A stretch of 41,340 bases of DNA, taken from contig JALVTF010000032.1 of assembly GCA_027024145.1 (NCBI GenBank), positions 1 to 41,340 on the forward strand, read 5' to 3'. The position numbers were made by a program, and so were the translations under genes. Below the pieces are notes generated by a model. That model ran no database searches. It saw nothing but the letters and a program-made list of their open reading frames with translations, and had not been told where the DNA came from. Positions 16,246 to 24,439 of this stretch are shown here, one piece after another. Each line of letters opens with the position of its first letter. Positions within the stretch are counted from its first letter, which is position 1. The stretch is from Campylobacterales bacterium (GTDB lineage Bacteria; Campylobacterota; Campylobacteria; Campylobacterales; Nitratiruptoraceae).

Positions 16246-17439
16246 CACCTCTTGTGCCTCTTTGCTCGTACTCTCCCAAAGCGGAATGAAACGTACCGTT
16301 TTTTCCAGTGTTTTTGCATCTTTTGATGCGATGATGAAGCCATCCATGAGGCTTGCCGGGCGTACCATACCCGGTGCATAGTGCGCCAAGGGTATAAAAA
16401 ATGTGCCGTCAAACGTTCCCGGGATAACTGTATCGCGGCCTGGTTTGAGGGAGATTTTTTCTTTGAGTTTCGCCGCAAGTGGCTGCAGATGGTAGTCTGC
16501 TCTTCCTGAGAGTTTGTAGATGAGTGTGCGTCCGAAAATTTCGAAATTGAGGATCGCGGCCAAGGGATTGCCCGGGAGATTGAGCACGTAGGTAGAGCCG
16601 ATTTTGCCCAGAGTGGTGGGCTTGCCGGGTTTGATGGCGATTTTGCTAAAGAGAATCTCCATGCCCATACTTTTGAAAGCCGCTTTTGTAAAATCTGCTT
16701 CGCCTACGCTCATGCCGCCGCTGGTGATTATGAGATCCGCATCGAGGGCGTTGGCGATAGCCTCTTCGATCGCTTTGGGGTCGTCTTCGATTTTGCCCAA
16801 AAACCTGGTGGCACAGCCAAGCTCCTTGCAGCGTGCCAGCAGAGCCGGAGTGTTGGAGTTGTAAATCTGTGCACCGCTTCTTGGCTCGTAATGCATCGCA
16901 AGTTCGTTGCCTGTCGAAAAGATGGCGACTTTGACCTGCTCAAAGGTGCGCACGTACGAGTAGCCTTGCGAAGCCAAAACGCCGATGGCATACGCGCACA
17001 GTTTTTCTCCGGGCTCTATGAGCATGCTACCGCTTTTGATATCTTCTCCCGCGAAACGCATATTGGCATGGAGCTTCACATCTTGCGGCAACTTTACGCG
17101 ATCGCCCAAATCTTCCACATACTCTTGGGGTACGACCGCCTCGCAGCCTCGGGGGAGTTTGGCGCCTGTCATGATTTTGATAGCCTTTCCGGGCTCGAGC
17201 TGCAAATCTTTGCTTTGGCCTGCCATGAGACGCTCTTGGATGCGTACCTCCTTGCCGGCATCTGCGAGCTTGATGGCGTATCCATCCATCGCGGAATTGT
17301 CGAAGACGGGCAGATCTATGCGTGCGTGAATCTCTTGGGCGCAGATACGTCCCACGGCCTCTTCGATGCAGAGCGTTTCGTAGCGTGGAGCATGCTCTAT
17401 CTGGGTGATGCATTGCAGCGCTTCGTGCAAAGATACCAT
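16231..17439 (-). CDS. moeA: molybdopterin molybdenumtransferase
   Basis: A 402-residue MoeA, which inserts molybdate into adenylylated molybdopterin. Visible signatures are FDNSAMDGYA, MTGAKLPRGCEAVVPQE, FSTGNEL, ITSGGMSVGEADF and NLPGNPLAAI. The start at 17439 is preceded on the minus strand by AAAGGAAGG, giving MVSLHEALQCI, the typical MoeA N-terminus. Longer in-frame extensions upstream run across the divergent promoter and look non-coding. It works with moaA in this window to make the Mo-cofactor that the formate dehydrogenase at 40323 requires. Confidence 0.95.
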   Translation of the reverse strand: MVSLHEALQCITQIEHAPRYETLCIEEAVGRICAQEIHARIDLPVFDNSAMDGYAIKLADAGKEVRIQERLMAGQSKDLQLEPGKAIKIMTGAKLPRGCEAVVPQEYVEDLGDRVKLPQDVKLHANMRFAGEDIKSGSMLIEPGEKLCAYAIGVLASQGYSYVRTFEQVKVAIFSTGNELAMHYEPRSGAQIYNSNTPALLARCKELGCATRFLGKIEDDPKAIEEAIANALDADLIITSGGMSVGEADFTKAAFKSMGMEILFSKIAIKPGKPTTLGKIGSTYVLNLPGNPLAAILNFEIFGRTLIYKLSGRADYHLQPLAAKLKEKISLKPGRDTVIPGTFDGTFFIPLAHYAPGMVRPASLMDGFIIASKDAKTLEKTVRFIPLWESTSKEAQEVVSAV

Positions 17440-17452
17440 AGCCTTCCTTTGG

Positions 17453-17458
17453 TATAAT
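17453..17458 (+). promoter_or_regulatory. candidate promoter of the membrane protein-rsmE-msh operon
   Basis: A perfect TATAAT box, 41 bases upstream of the GTG at 17500. It is the last clear -10 sequence in an intergenic gap before the MSHA genes; the next 15.6 kb are essentially gap-free. Confidence 0.5.
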
Positions 17459-17468
17459 GTCTGCATTG

Positions 17469-17474
17469 ATTGTA
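17469..17474 (-). promoter_or_regulatory. candidate -10 box for moeA
   Basis: TACAAT on the minus strand, 30 bases upstream of the moeA start. It faces the plus-strand TATAAT at 17453-17458, 10 bases apart, so the two divergent promoters overlap. Confidence 0.4.
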
Positions 17475-17499
17475 GCATACAAAGCATAAAGGATTGTTG

Positions 17500-17913
17500 G
17501 TGGACAAACTCTTTACGGCATCGCATCATGCGCACATGCTCAGCGTGGTTTTGCTCATACTCGGGCAGTTTTGGTATTTTTCGTTCAAAAATGAGTCCGA
17601 TTTTATCCGCTTCTACCGTAAAATAGGGATCATGCTGCTGGTGCAAAACGTCTTTTTGGGTATGGTGATATTTACGGGGCTTTTGATGCTTGCCGTGACG
17701 AAATTTTCGGTATGGAATCTTGAAATCGTTTTGATGATTTTCTTGGCCGTTGGCATCATCGTCCATCAAATTCTCATCAACAAGCGCCGCAAAGGTATCA
17801 CCACCACCGACACAACGGCGCAAGAGGCCTACAAGGCCTGGGTAGCGAAGGTCATGGGTGCCGAAATCGGCGCGGAAATCGTAGTCTACGCATCGGCTCT
17901 CGTTCTTCACTGA
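17500..17913 (+). CDS. small integral membrane protein, unknown function
   Basis: A 137-residue protein with four predicted membrane segments (about residues 12-26, 43-62, 70-90 and 115-133). Histidines near the first helix (HHAHML) could be ligands, but no known motif is present. I do not recognise the family. The start GTG at 17500 is chosen for its AAAGGA site (17488-17493, 6-base spacing); the in-frame TTG at 17494 has no spacing from that site. The stop overlaps the rsmE ATG (TGATG). It is the first gene of the long operon that continues into the MSHA pilus genes, although this does not prove a pilus function. Confidence 0.75.
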   Translation: MDKLFTASHHAHMLSVVLLILGQFWYFSFKNESDFIRFYRKIGIMLLVQNVFLGMVIFTGLLMLAVTKFSVWNLEIVLMIFLAVGIIVHQILINKRRKGITTTDTTAQEAYKAWVAKVMGAEIGAEIVVYASALVLH

Positions 17914-18575
17914 TGCAGTTCGTCTACCACCCAGAGGCCGGCACACAAGAGCTGCGCATCGAGGGTGAGGTCTACAACTATATCTTCAAAGTCCGCCGCC
18001 ACAAAAGGGGTGAGGAGATAGCCCTGCGCAATATGCGCGACGGTACCCTCTATCACTATCGCATCACAGAAGTGACGCGGCGCGAAGCTGTGTTAACACT
18101 CGTTCACCAAGAGCATAAAGAGGTGGTGCCCAAGCGCTTTTTTCATCTGCTATGGTGCATCGTCGATCCCAAAGTGATCGAAAAGACGCTCCCGATGCTC
18201 AACGAAATAGGAGTGAGCAAAATTACTTTTCTGTACAGTGCGCGCAGCCAAAAGAACTTTCGTTTGCGCCTCGACAAGCTCCACAAGATCCTCATCAACT
18301 CCTGCCAGCAGTGCGGCCGCAGCTCCTTGATGGAGCTCGAAGTTTTAGAAAATATCGATGAAGTATTGACGCGCTACGAGGATATCGTGCTCATAGACTT
18401 TAGCAAAGATACGCTCTCTTGCGCCGATAATATTCAAAGAGCGCTCATAGGCCCGGAGGGCGGCATGACACCCCAAGAGCGCGAAAAATTTGCGAAGATA
18501 AAAGGACTCGATACGCCTATGATTTTGCGCAGTGAAAGCGCCGCTGTGGCGGTAGCGAGTAAGGTGTTGGTGTGA
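17913..18575 (+). CDS. rsmE: 16S rRNA (uracil-1498-N3)-methyltransferase
   Basis: A 220-residue SPOUT methyltransferase that methylates U1498 in helix 44 of 16S rRNA. An N-terminal PUA-like part (HVLR-type region EVYNYIFKVRRHKRGEEI) precedes the knotted domain with ALIGPEGGMTPQEREKF and LRSESAAVAVASKVL, the family's signatures. It overlaps the upstream membrane protein by 1 base and the downstream mshQ-like gene by 4 bases (GTGA), so a housekeeping rRNA enzyme is translationally linked to pilus genes. Confidence 0.93.
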   Translation: MQFVYHPEAGTQELRIEGEVYNYIFKVRRHKRGEEIALRNMRDGTLYHYRITEVTRREAVLTLVHQEHKEVVPKRFFHLLWCIVDPKVIEKTLPMLNEIGVSKITFLYSARSQKNFRLRLDKLHKILINSCQQCGRSSLMELEVLENIDEVLTRYEDIVLIDFSKDTLSCADNIQRALIGPEGGMTPQEREKFAKIKGLDTPMILRSESAAVAVASKVLV

Positions 18576-21500
18576 GATATCTGCTGCTTTTTTTTCTCGT
18601 TTTCGATATCGCTTTTGCCGCACTTATTGCAGATTATCATATGGATAATTGCAATATAGCAAATCATAATATATTTGTGGACTCCTCTGGTCACGGTTAT
18701 GATGCTTCGCCCCATTTAGTCAACACAGAATCTAGTGCAGCGGTTGGGGGTGTCATGTGTTATGCAGGGGATTTTACTCATATCTCCACCAGTGATGCTA
18801 CCGATGAAGATGATGATTATGTAAAGATTCCCAGCGCTGTATTGGATGGCAAGAGAAACTTTACGATTACTATGTGGATAAAGACCTCGCATTCCGTAGC
18901 TTCATTGGTTTCAGCGGTCAACGACTATAGCACGACGAATGAGCTTTGGCTCTATATTCGTGGTGGCTCGAAGATGTGGCTCTATCTTCAAGATGCAAGA
19001 AGGAGATTGGATTTTGGAGAAAATATTGCAGATGGGAAATGGCACTTTATTGCATTGACAAGATCTATCGGATTTTTTGGCTCAAGCATTGTATTATATT
19101 TGGATGGTGCAAAAGTCGATTCGGCTTTTGTATTTTTTAATTACAGCGCTTTATATGTGCGAGGGCTTGTTTTAGGCCAAGATCAAGATACAATATTAGG
19201 TGGCTATCAAAAAAGCCAAGAGTTCAATGGATATATGGATGAAGTGAAATTTTTTGATACCGCCTTGAGTTTTAGCACCATTCAGACGATATACAAAAAT
19301 GAAAAAGCACAGAAAAACTGGGACGGCACGCCTCGGGTCTGCTGCTGCAACGATTGGATACCCGAATCGATGTTTACGCCTTTGCAGATGCAAGGCGGGT
19401 GGGTACATATCAAAAACACCTACAACGACCCTACGTGGACACATGTACAATTTTCCAAGCCTTTTGCATCCAAACCGGTAGTTTTCATCGTCACCGATAT
19501 CCAAGGCGATAATCCTGCAACCGCTCGGATCAAAAACGTAACGCGCAGTGGATTTGACGTCACTATCGTCGAACCCCAAGGAATGGATGGGCCGCATATC
19601 GATCAAAACGTCAGTTACATAGCCGTCAACAAAGGACTGCACAAGATAGATGGCCATATTGTGGAAGTGGGAACGGTGGATACAAAAAAAGTGCAGGGAT
19701 TGTATGCAAGAGGTGATGTAGGATGGGAGCGCCTCAAAACCACGGCACGCTTTTGCCAACCCGCGATATTGGCCAATATCCAGACACTCAACAATGAGCG
19801 AAATCCCGTGCCCAAAAAGCCATCCAAGCCCTGGATGACCGCTGCGGCTTTTGTGGGCCAGCACAAGGATATCTACGTAGCTCTCGATAGAAGTGAGACA
19901 AGCGACGCAAAGGTGACAAAACCGGAAACCGTGGGCTACATGATCAGTAATGCGGATTTTGCGGGAAGTTTTCTGGATGCGACCAAGAAGCGCATACGTT
20001 TTGAGATCCGTCGTAAAGTTCGCTATTTTGAAGGCTGGGACAACGGTGGATGCCGAAGCGTCGACTATTTGCAGACATATCCCAAAAAACCTATAGCCGT
20101 GGGCTGGAAAGATAGCCGATACGGTGATAATGGGGGTTGGTTTCGTATTTGTGAATATTCGAATCAAAAAATCGGCTTTTTGGTGGACGAGGATACTGCC
20201 CACGACAGAGAGCGATGGCATGTGGCGGAAGATGGCGGGATTTTTGTCTTTAGCGAACCTTTCGTCATAGATGAAATCAATGCAACCACAAAACCGATTC
20301 GCTTCGCTCTCCGCGACGTTTTTCGCTCGCCAAGCGACCGCAACATCTCCACCAAAATAGTCTCACAAGAGTTCAACCTCACGCTCGCCGAGATGGATGC
20401 GAACGGCAGCTACCACGACGACTTCAACGGCACCGTCTGTGCAGCGATTTTCGACTATGCTTCGAAGCGTCGCCTGAGTGATTGGAACACTACGTATTGG
20501 CATAGTGCGGACGAGGTCAATGAAACACGCATTGCCCTGGGTAGCTCCTTGGCGAGTCCCAAAGCTTTCGTGCATCTTTATTGGATCGCAGACAAATGGA
20601 CACGATGCGGCGGCGGACTGCGTGATGCCAACGAAACCAACTCCACCGACACCTTCGCCATCCGTCCCGAGCGATTTTGGCTGCGGCTGCCCTCACGCAT
20701 CAAAGCGGGTGAGGATTTCAATTTCAGTGCAGCGGCGCTCGGAAGCGACGGCAAGCCCGCTACAGACTACAATGAAAGCGCAGGCGCGAGTTTTGATATC
20801 AACATCAGCTACGCCAAACCTCTTTGCAAAGCAGGCGGTTTCACACCCGACATCACGCGCGGCTGGCACTTTGCAGACGGCAACTACACAGTGGTCACCA
20901 AGTATAGCGACGTGAACGAGTTTAATCTCACCATCGCAGAAAAGAGTGCCTGCACTGCACGTTTCGCGAAAGTCGACTGCGACGACAAAGCAGTGCCTGG
21001 CCACTGGGATAGCAACATGACGACCATCGCACGTGCTACGCGTTCGTTTGTCATCTCGCCGCACCATTTCCATATCACAGTGCAGCTGCACGATTTCGAT
21101 GAGGCGCACGGATTTACCTATCTTGCACGCGATTTGCGCCACAGTGCCCGCATCGATATGACCATCACGGCCCAAAACGCCGATGATGCCACTACCCAAA
21201 ACTATAACGCCCTATGTTACGCAAAACCAGGGAGCTTGCAGCTTCGCTACGATCCTATCGCAAGTGCAGTGCACACCATCTTGCACAGCCTCTTCGTCGA
21301 TAATGTCGAGCGCTCTAGCAGTGCGACCGACCTGAACGACACCATCGTGCTTACCATCGATAGAAGCTACTTTAGCCAAGAGCACAACGGCTCATGCAAA
21401 GGGAGTTTGCATTTCAATTTCGATCGCAACTTCACCACACCGGCCGAGCCCTTCGATTTCAATCTCACCCAGGCAAGCTACGTGGATAGCGATCATGTCA

Positions 21501-22033
21501 CGGGAGAAGTGACGGGGCTGAGCGAGAGCGCACGGTTTTACTATGCACGACTTCTTAGCAGCGACCTTGAGACATCCAAAGAGAGCGACACTCTGGATAT
21601 CCCTGTACTCGTCTATGGTGCCAAAAAGGGTGAGGAGCTGCTGCCCGGGTGGTATGTGATGCAAGAGCACAACAGCAGTGACGGTACGATAGAGCAGCTG
21701 CGGCCAAAGAGCGGCTATGGGCTGGGAAGCGCGGATGTGTCGCTACAGACTGCGAGCAGTTTGCAAAACGGCATCTATCGTGTCACTATCAAGAACAGTT
21801 CCAAGGCACCCCAAGCGATTATCCATCTTGCCATCCCCTCTTGGCTGTGGTACAGTTATGATAGCGGCAAGTCCTATAGCTTCGCTAACAGCAGTGACTG
21901 CAGCCGCCATCCGTGCATACGCTACCACTACTTGCAGGCCAATTCCGAGCCTATTCAGAGTGGTCAGGTAAGCGGCGTGCGGTTTGAGCAAAACATCTCC
22001 AAAAAACGCCACGGCGTGAAGGTATTTCGATGA
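18572..22033 (+). CDS. mshQ: MshQ-like giant surface protein: LamG, H-type-lectin-like and DUF6701 regions
   Basis: A 1153-residue exported protein. Residues 1-16 are a signal peptide (MRYLLLFFLVFDIAFA). Residues about 18-245 form a LamG/concanavalin-like domain (DGKRNFTITMWIKTS, DGKWHFIALTRS, LYLDGAKVDS, EFNGYMDEVKFFDTAL). Next comes an unusual CCC triplet near residue 256. Residues about 260-360 resemble the H-type-lectin-like repeat of MshQ proteins (FASKPVVFIVTDIQGDNPATARIKNV). The remaining C-terminal half resembles the DUF6701 region of MshQ. MshQ proteins are encoded with MSHA minor pilins and are presumed tip-associated adhesins. The start is GTG overlapping the rsmE stop. DNA coding for the LamG domain is visibly AT-richer than the rest, suggesting domain replacement. 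Confidence 0.82.
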   Translation: MRYLLLFFLVFDIAFAALIADYHMDNCNIANHNIFVDSSGHGYDASPHLVNTESSAAVGGVMCYAGDFTHISTSDATDEDDDYVKIPSAVLDGKRNFTITMWIKTSHSVASLVSAVNDYSTTNELWLYIRGGSKMWLYLQDARRRLDFGENIADGKWHFIALTRSIGFFGSSIVLYLDGAKVDSAFVFFNYSALYVRGLVLGQDQDTILGGYQKSQEFNGYMDEVKFFDTALSFSTIQTIYKNEKAQKNWDGTPRVCCCNDWIPESMFTPLQMQGGWVHIKNTYNDPTWTHVQFSKPFASKPVVFIVTDIQGDNPATARIKNVTRSGFDVTIVEPQGMDGPHIDQNVSYIAVNKGLHKIDGHIVEVGTVDTKKVQGLYARGDVGWERLKTTARFCQPAILANIQTLNNERNPVPKKPSKPWMTAAAFVGQHKDIYVALDRSETSDAKVTKPETVGYMISNADFAGSFLDATKKRIRFEIRRKVRYFEGWDNGGCRSVDYLQTYPKKPIAVGWKDSRYGDNGGWFRICEYSNQKIGFLVDEDTAHDRERWHVAEDGGIFVFSEPFVIDEINATTKPIRFALRDVFRSPSDRNISTKIVSQEFNLTLAEMDANGSYHDDFNGTVCAAIFDYASKRRLSDWNTTYWHSADEVNETRIALGSSLASPKAFVHLYWIADKWTRCGGGLRDANETNSTDTFAIRPERFWLRLPSRIKAGEDFNFSAAALGSDGKPATDYNESAGASFDINISYAKPLCKAGGFTPDITRGWHFADGNYTVVTKYSDVNEFNLTIAEKSACTARFAKVDCDDKAVPGHWDSNMTTIARATRSFVISPHHFHITVQLHDFDEAHGFTYLARDLRHSARIDMTITAQNADDATTQNYNALCYAKPGSLQLRYDPIASAVHTILHSLFVDNVERSSSATDLNDTIVLTIDRSYFSQEHNGSCKGSLHFNFDRNFTTPAEPFDFNLTQASYVDSDHVTGEVTGLSESARFYYARLLSSDLETSKESDTLDIPVLVYGAKKGEELLPGWYVMQEHNSSDGTIEQLRPKSGYGLGSADVSLQTASSLQNGIYRVTIKNSSKAPQAIIHLAIPSWLWYSYDSGKSYSFANSSDCSRHPCIRYHYLQANSEPIQSGQVSGVRFEQNISKKRHGVKVFR

Positions 22034-22659
22034 GGCGCGCTCTCACGCTCATAGAGCTCATCTTTTCCATGGTGATCATCGCTTTGGCTTTTACGGTGCT
22101 GCCCAAGATTTTGCAAGTGAGTGCCAAGCATGCCGTGACCATGCTCAAAGAGGAGGCCATGAGCGATGCCGTAGCGATGGTGGGATTTGCCAAGTCGCTG
22201 CCGTGGGATGAGCAAAACACCCAAAGCGACGATATCCTGCACACAGACGCTGCCGCATCCAACCGCTACAAGTGCGATAGCACCACCCACTACCGGGTAG
22301 GGGGATTTGCCGGTTCGCGAGGCTGCTTCCAAAATCTGAGCGCTTCTACGATAGGAAGCGAGAGCGGTGAGAGCGATCCGGATGATTTGGATGATTTTAA
22401 TGGGCTTACGAAGAGTATCTCCAACGCAAACGGCACGCGGCGCTACACCATCAAGGTACGTGTCTGCTACGTAGATGACACGATGGAGCCGTTTGCAAAC
22501 AAATGCCGCAGCGGCTCCACCAGCGATATCAAATATCTCGCGGTGTCTGTAGCGCCCCAGACCAAACAGCAGCTTCTTGGCAAAACGATCGCGAGTTTTT
22601 GGTACTTTTCTTCCAATATCGGGCAGATCCACATCAACAGAAGGCCGTGGCGAAAATGA
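22030..22659 (+). CDS. mshD: MshD-like minor prepilin
   Basis: A 209-residue class III-signal prepilin-like protein. MRRALTLIELIFSMVII gives a short basic leader, Ala at -1, Leu at +1 and Glu at +5, followed by the hydrophobic assembly helix. Ala at -1 is tolerated but less common than Gly. Paired cysteines (KCDSTTHY, GCF, VCYV, KCRS) fit disulfides in the periplasmic domain. Its position directly after MshQ and before MshO/P-like genes matches MshD; the assignment to MshD is by position rather than by recognised sequence. ATG overlaps the mshQ stop (ATGA). Confidence 0.75.
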   Translation: MRRALTLIELIFSMVIIALAFTVLPKILQVSAKHAVTMLKEEAMSDAVAMVGFAKSLPWDEQNTQSDDILHTDAAASNRYKCDSTTHYRVGGFAGSRGCFQNLSASTIGSESGESDPDDLDDFNGLTKSISNANGTRRYTIKVRVCYVDDTMEPFANKCRSGSTSDIKYLAVSVAPQTKQQLLGKTIASFWYFSSNIGQIHINRRPWRK

Positions 22660-23552
22660 GACGCAGCTTCACACTCATGGAGATAATCGTGGTGGTGGTG
22701 ATCGTTTCGATACTCTCCGTCGCCACTTTCAAGGCGCTGGCCACCATCAAGATCCGCTCGCTCAAGGCCAAGGAGATGACGAGGCTTTCTTTGCAAAGCC
22801 AGATCGTCCTCGATGCTCTGGCGCAGAGACTGCGTGCGCGCATCCCTGCCACCGTCATAGGCTACGACCCTGCTTCGGGCAGCTTTCGCTACATCTGGCA
22901 GATACTTCCGAACCAGACCTACCCGATATTAGAGTGGATAGGGTTTGACGAGGAGAATCTGAGTCTCGGTATGTACAGTGGATTTGTGGATATGAAACGC
23001 TCCATCACCGATTATAGCGATTATAGCCTCTCTACCGACATCACACTGAGCGATCTGCGCCCAAGAGCGCTCATCTTCGCAGGCAGTTTCGACCAGGGGC
23101 TCTTGAGCGAAGATATGCAAAACGCCTTCGGCTGGCACGGCAAGCGCAGCGACCAGGCTTTCGATGTCCGCTCCCATCCGCCCCATACCATCACCATCAC
23201 CGACAGCGTCAAGCCCAAATGGATCTACGAAAAGTACTATCTCGCCAAGAGCGCCTACGCCGTGGCCAGAGGTGCGGATATCGACAAGAACGCGGCCTGC
23301 TTGCAGGGGCTCGATGTGGATAGCGATACGCTGCTGCTTTTTTACGACTACCGCCCCTGGAGAGGGCAGACCTTTTGCGCCGACCCTAAAGGAAACGGCC
23401 AGAGCGGCAAAGCGAGCATCCTCATGCGTCACGTGGCGGGTATGAGTGCCATAGTGCGTGACGGGACGCTGCGCATCACCCTCGATGTGAACGAGAGCCT
23501 GCGCGGCACGCGCATCGGCGTGCACTTTAGCAAAATGAAGGTGGTCTTTTGA
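22656..23552 (+). CDS. mshO: MshO-like minor prepilin
   Basis: A 298-residue prepilin-like protein. MRRSFTLMEIIVVVVIVSIL has Ser at -1 instead of Gly, Phe at +1 and Glu at +5, then a long hydrophobic helix. The large soluble part (residues 35-298) is consistent with the big GspJ/MshO-type minor pilins. The start at 22656 overlaps the previous stop as ATGA; an earlier in-frame ATG would create a long non-pilin extension. MshO is assigned by size and gene order. Confidence 0.75.
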   Translation: MRRSFTLMEIIVVVVIVSILSVATFKALATIKIRSLKAKEMTRLSLQSQIVLDALAQRLRARIPATVIGYDPASGSFRYIWQILPNQTYPILEWIGFDEENLSLGMYSGFVDMKRSITDYSDYSLSTDITLSDLRPRALIFAGSFDQGLLSEDMQNAFGWHGKRSDQAFDVRSHPPHTITITDSVKPKWIYEKYYLAKSAYAVARGADIDKNAACLQGLDVDSDTLLLFYDYRPWRGQTFCADPKGNGQSGKASILMRHVAGMSAIVRDGTLRITLDVNESLRGTRIGVHFSKMKVVF

Positions 23553-23977
23553 GACGGGGATTCAATCTACTCATGGCGATCTTTATGCTCTTACTCTTAG
23601 CGGGTTTGGCGATGCTCACACTCTCCTATGCGCGCATCCATGCACACTTTTTTGCCGATACCTACACCAAAGAGCAGGCCGAGCTCTTCGCCGACAGCGT
23701 CACGGAAGCGGCACTCATGCGCATCGAAGCGAACGAGAGCAAACTCGATTTTCTCTCGCCCAAGGGCCGTTTTCGAGCCCATGTGCAGGTGGAGCGATGC
23801 TATGTGCTGCCATCGTATAAGGATGAAAACGCCAACTGCAAAAGAGGCATCAACGTCACGTTTATCGACACCCCTGCCAGCAACGGCTACATGATGCTAC
23901 GCATCGAAGTCAACAGCACCAAGGATGCCTTTTTGAGCCCGATACGGATTTATAGAAGGACCTTGCAACGACCATGA
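23549..23977 (+). CDS. mshP: MshP-like minor prepilin lacking Glu5
   Basis: A 142-residue protein beginning with a TTG start that overlaps the mshO stop (TTGA). MRRGFNLLMAIFMLLLLAGLAM has the short basic leader with Gly at -1 and Phe at +1 but Met at +5 in place of Glu, as is seen in MshP and GspK-like tip pilins, which lack this glutamate. Residues 1-25 of the mature part form the assembly helix; cysteines in ERCYVLP and NCKRG could form a disulfide. MshP is assigned from this and from the order D-O-P. Confidence 0.75.
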   Translation: MRRGFNLLMAIFMLLLLAGLAMLTLSYARIHAHFFADTYTKEQAELFADSVTEAALMRIEANESKLDFLSPKGRFRAHVQVERCYVLPSYKDENANCKRGINVTFIDTPASNGYMMLRIEVNSTKDAFLSPIRIYRRTLQRP

Positions 23978-24426
23978 AACGAGGATTTAGCGTTTTGGAA
24001 CTCATCTTGGTGATGGTGATATTGGGGATTTTGGCCGCTACGGCGGTGTATGGCTTTAAAACCCACCATCTGCGCGACGATGTCCATTTCGTGCAGATGC
24101 AGCTGCTCAAGACCCAGTATCAGGGGATGCTCTACGACAAGCGAGGCCTCGCACAGCCCAACGATTATGGCTGCATGGAACTCACCCAAGCCGCTATTGC
24201 ACAAAGGGCGCGGCAGGCGAAATACGCTTTCAAAAGCACCGTCCAAAGCTCTTTGCACACGCTATGCTTCGATGCCATGGGCAGACCCCATGTCGACGAC
24301 AACGCTACGAAGCCGGCGAGCCTCATCACCGCCAAGACAAAAATCCTCACACTGCACTACGAACAAAAAAGCGTGGACTTCTATACACTTCCCGCCACCG
24401 GCTATGTTATAATACACCAAGATTAG
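23974..24426 (+). CDS. minor prepilin, MshC- or GspH-like
   Basis: A 150-residue prepilin-like protein with a textbook signal: MKRGFSVLELILVMVILGIL has Gly at -1, Phe at +1 and Glu at +5. Two cysteines (YGCMEL and TLCFDA) are in the globular domain. It is the fifth pilin-like gene of the cluster in order Q-D-O-P-x. The -1/+5 pattern fits a MshC-type or GspH-type initiator. It overlaps the MshP-like stop (ATGA). There is a 13-base gap after it, the only one between rsmE and the end of the operon. Confidence 0.75.
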   Translation: MKRGFSVLELILVMVILGILAATAVYGFKTHHLRDDVHFVQMQLLKTQYQGMLYDKRGLAQPNDYGCMELTQAAIAQRARQAKYAFKSTVQSSLHTLCFDAMGRPHVDDNATKPASLITAKTKILTLHYEQKSVDFYTLPATGYVIIHQD

Positions 24427-24439
24427 AAGCGGGAATGGG

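Noticed and set aside
17440-17946. Upstream in-frame extension of moeA to 17946
   Set aside because: It crosses the divergent promoters and the start of the plus-strand gene at 17500; family N-terminus begins at 17439.
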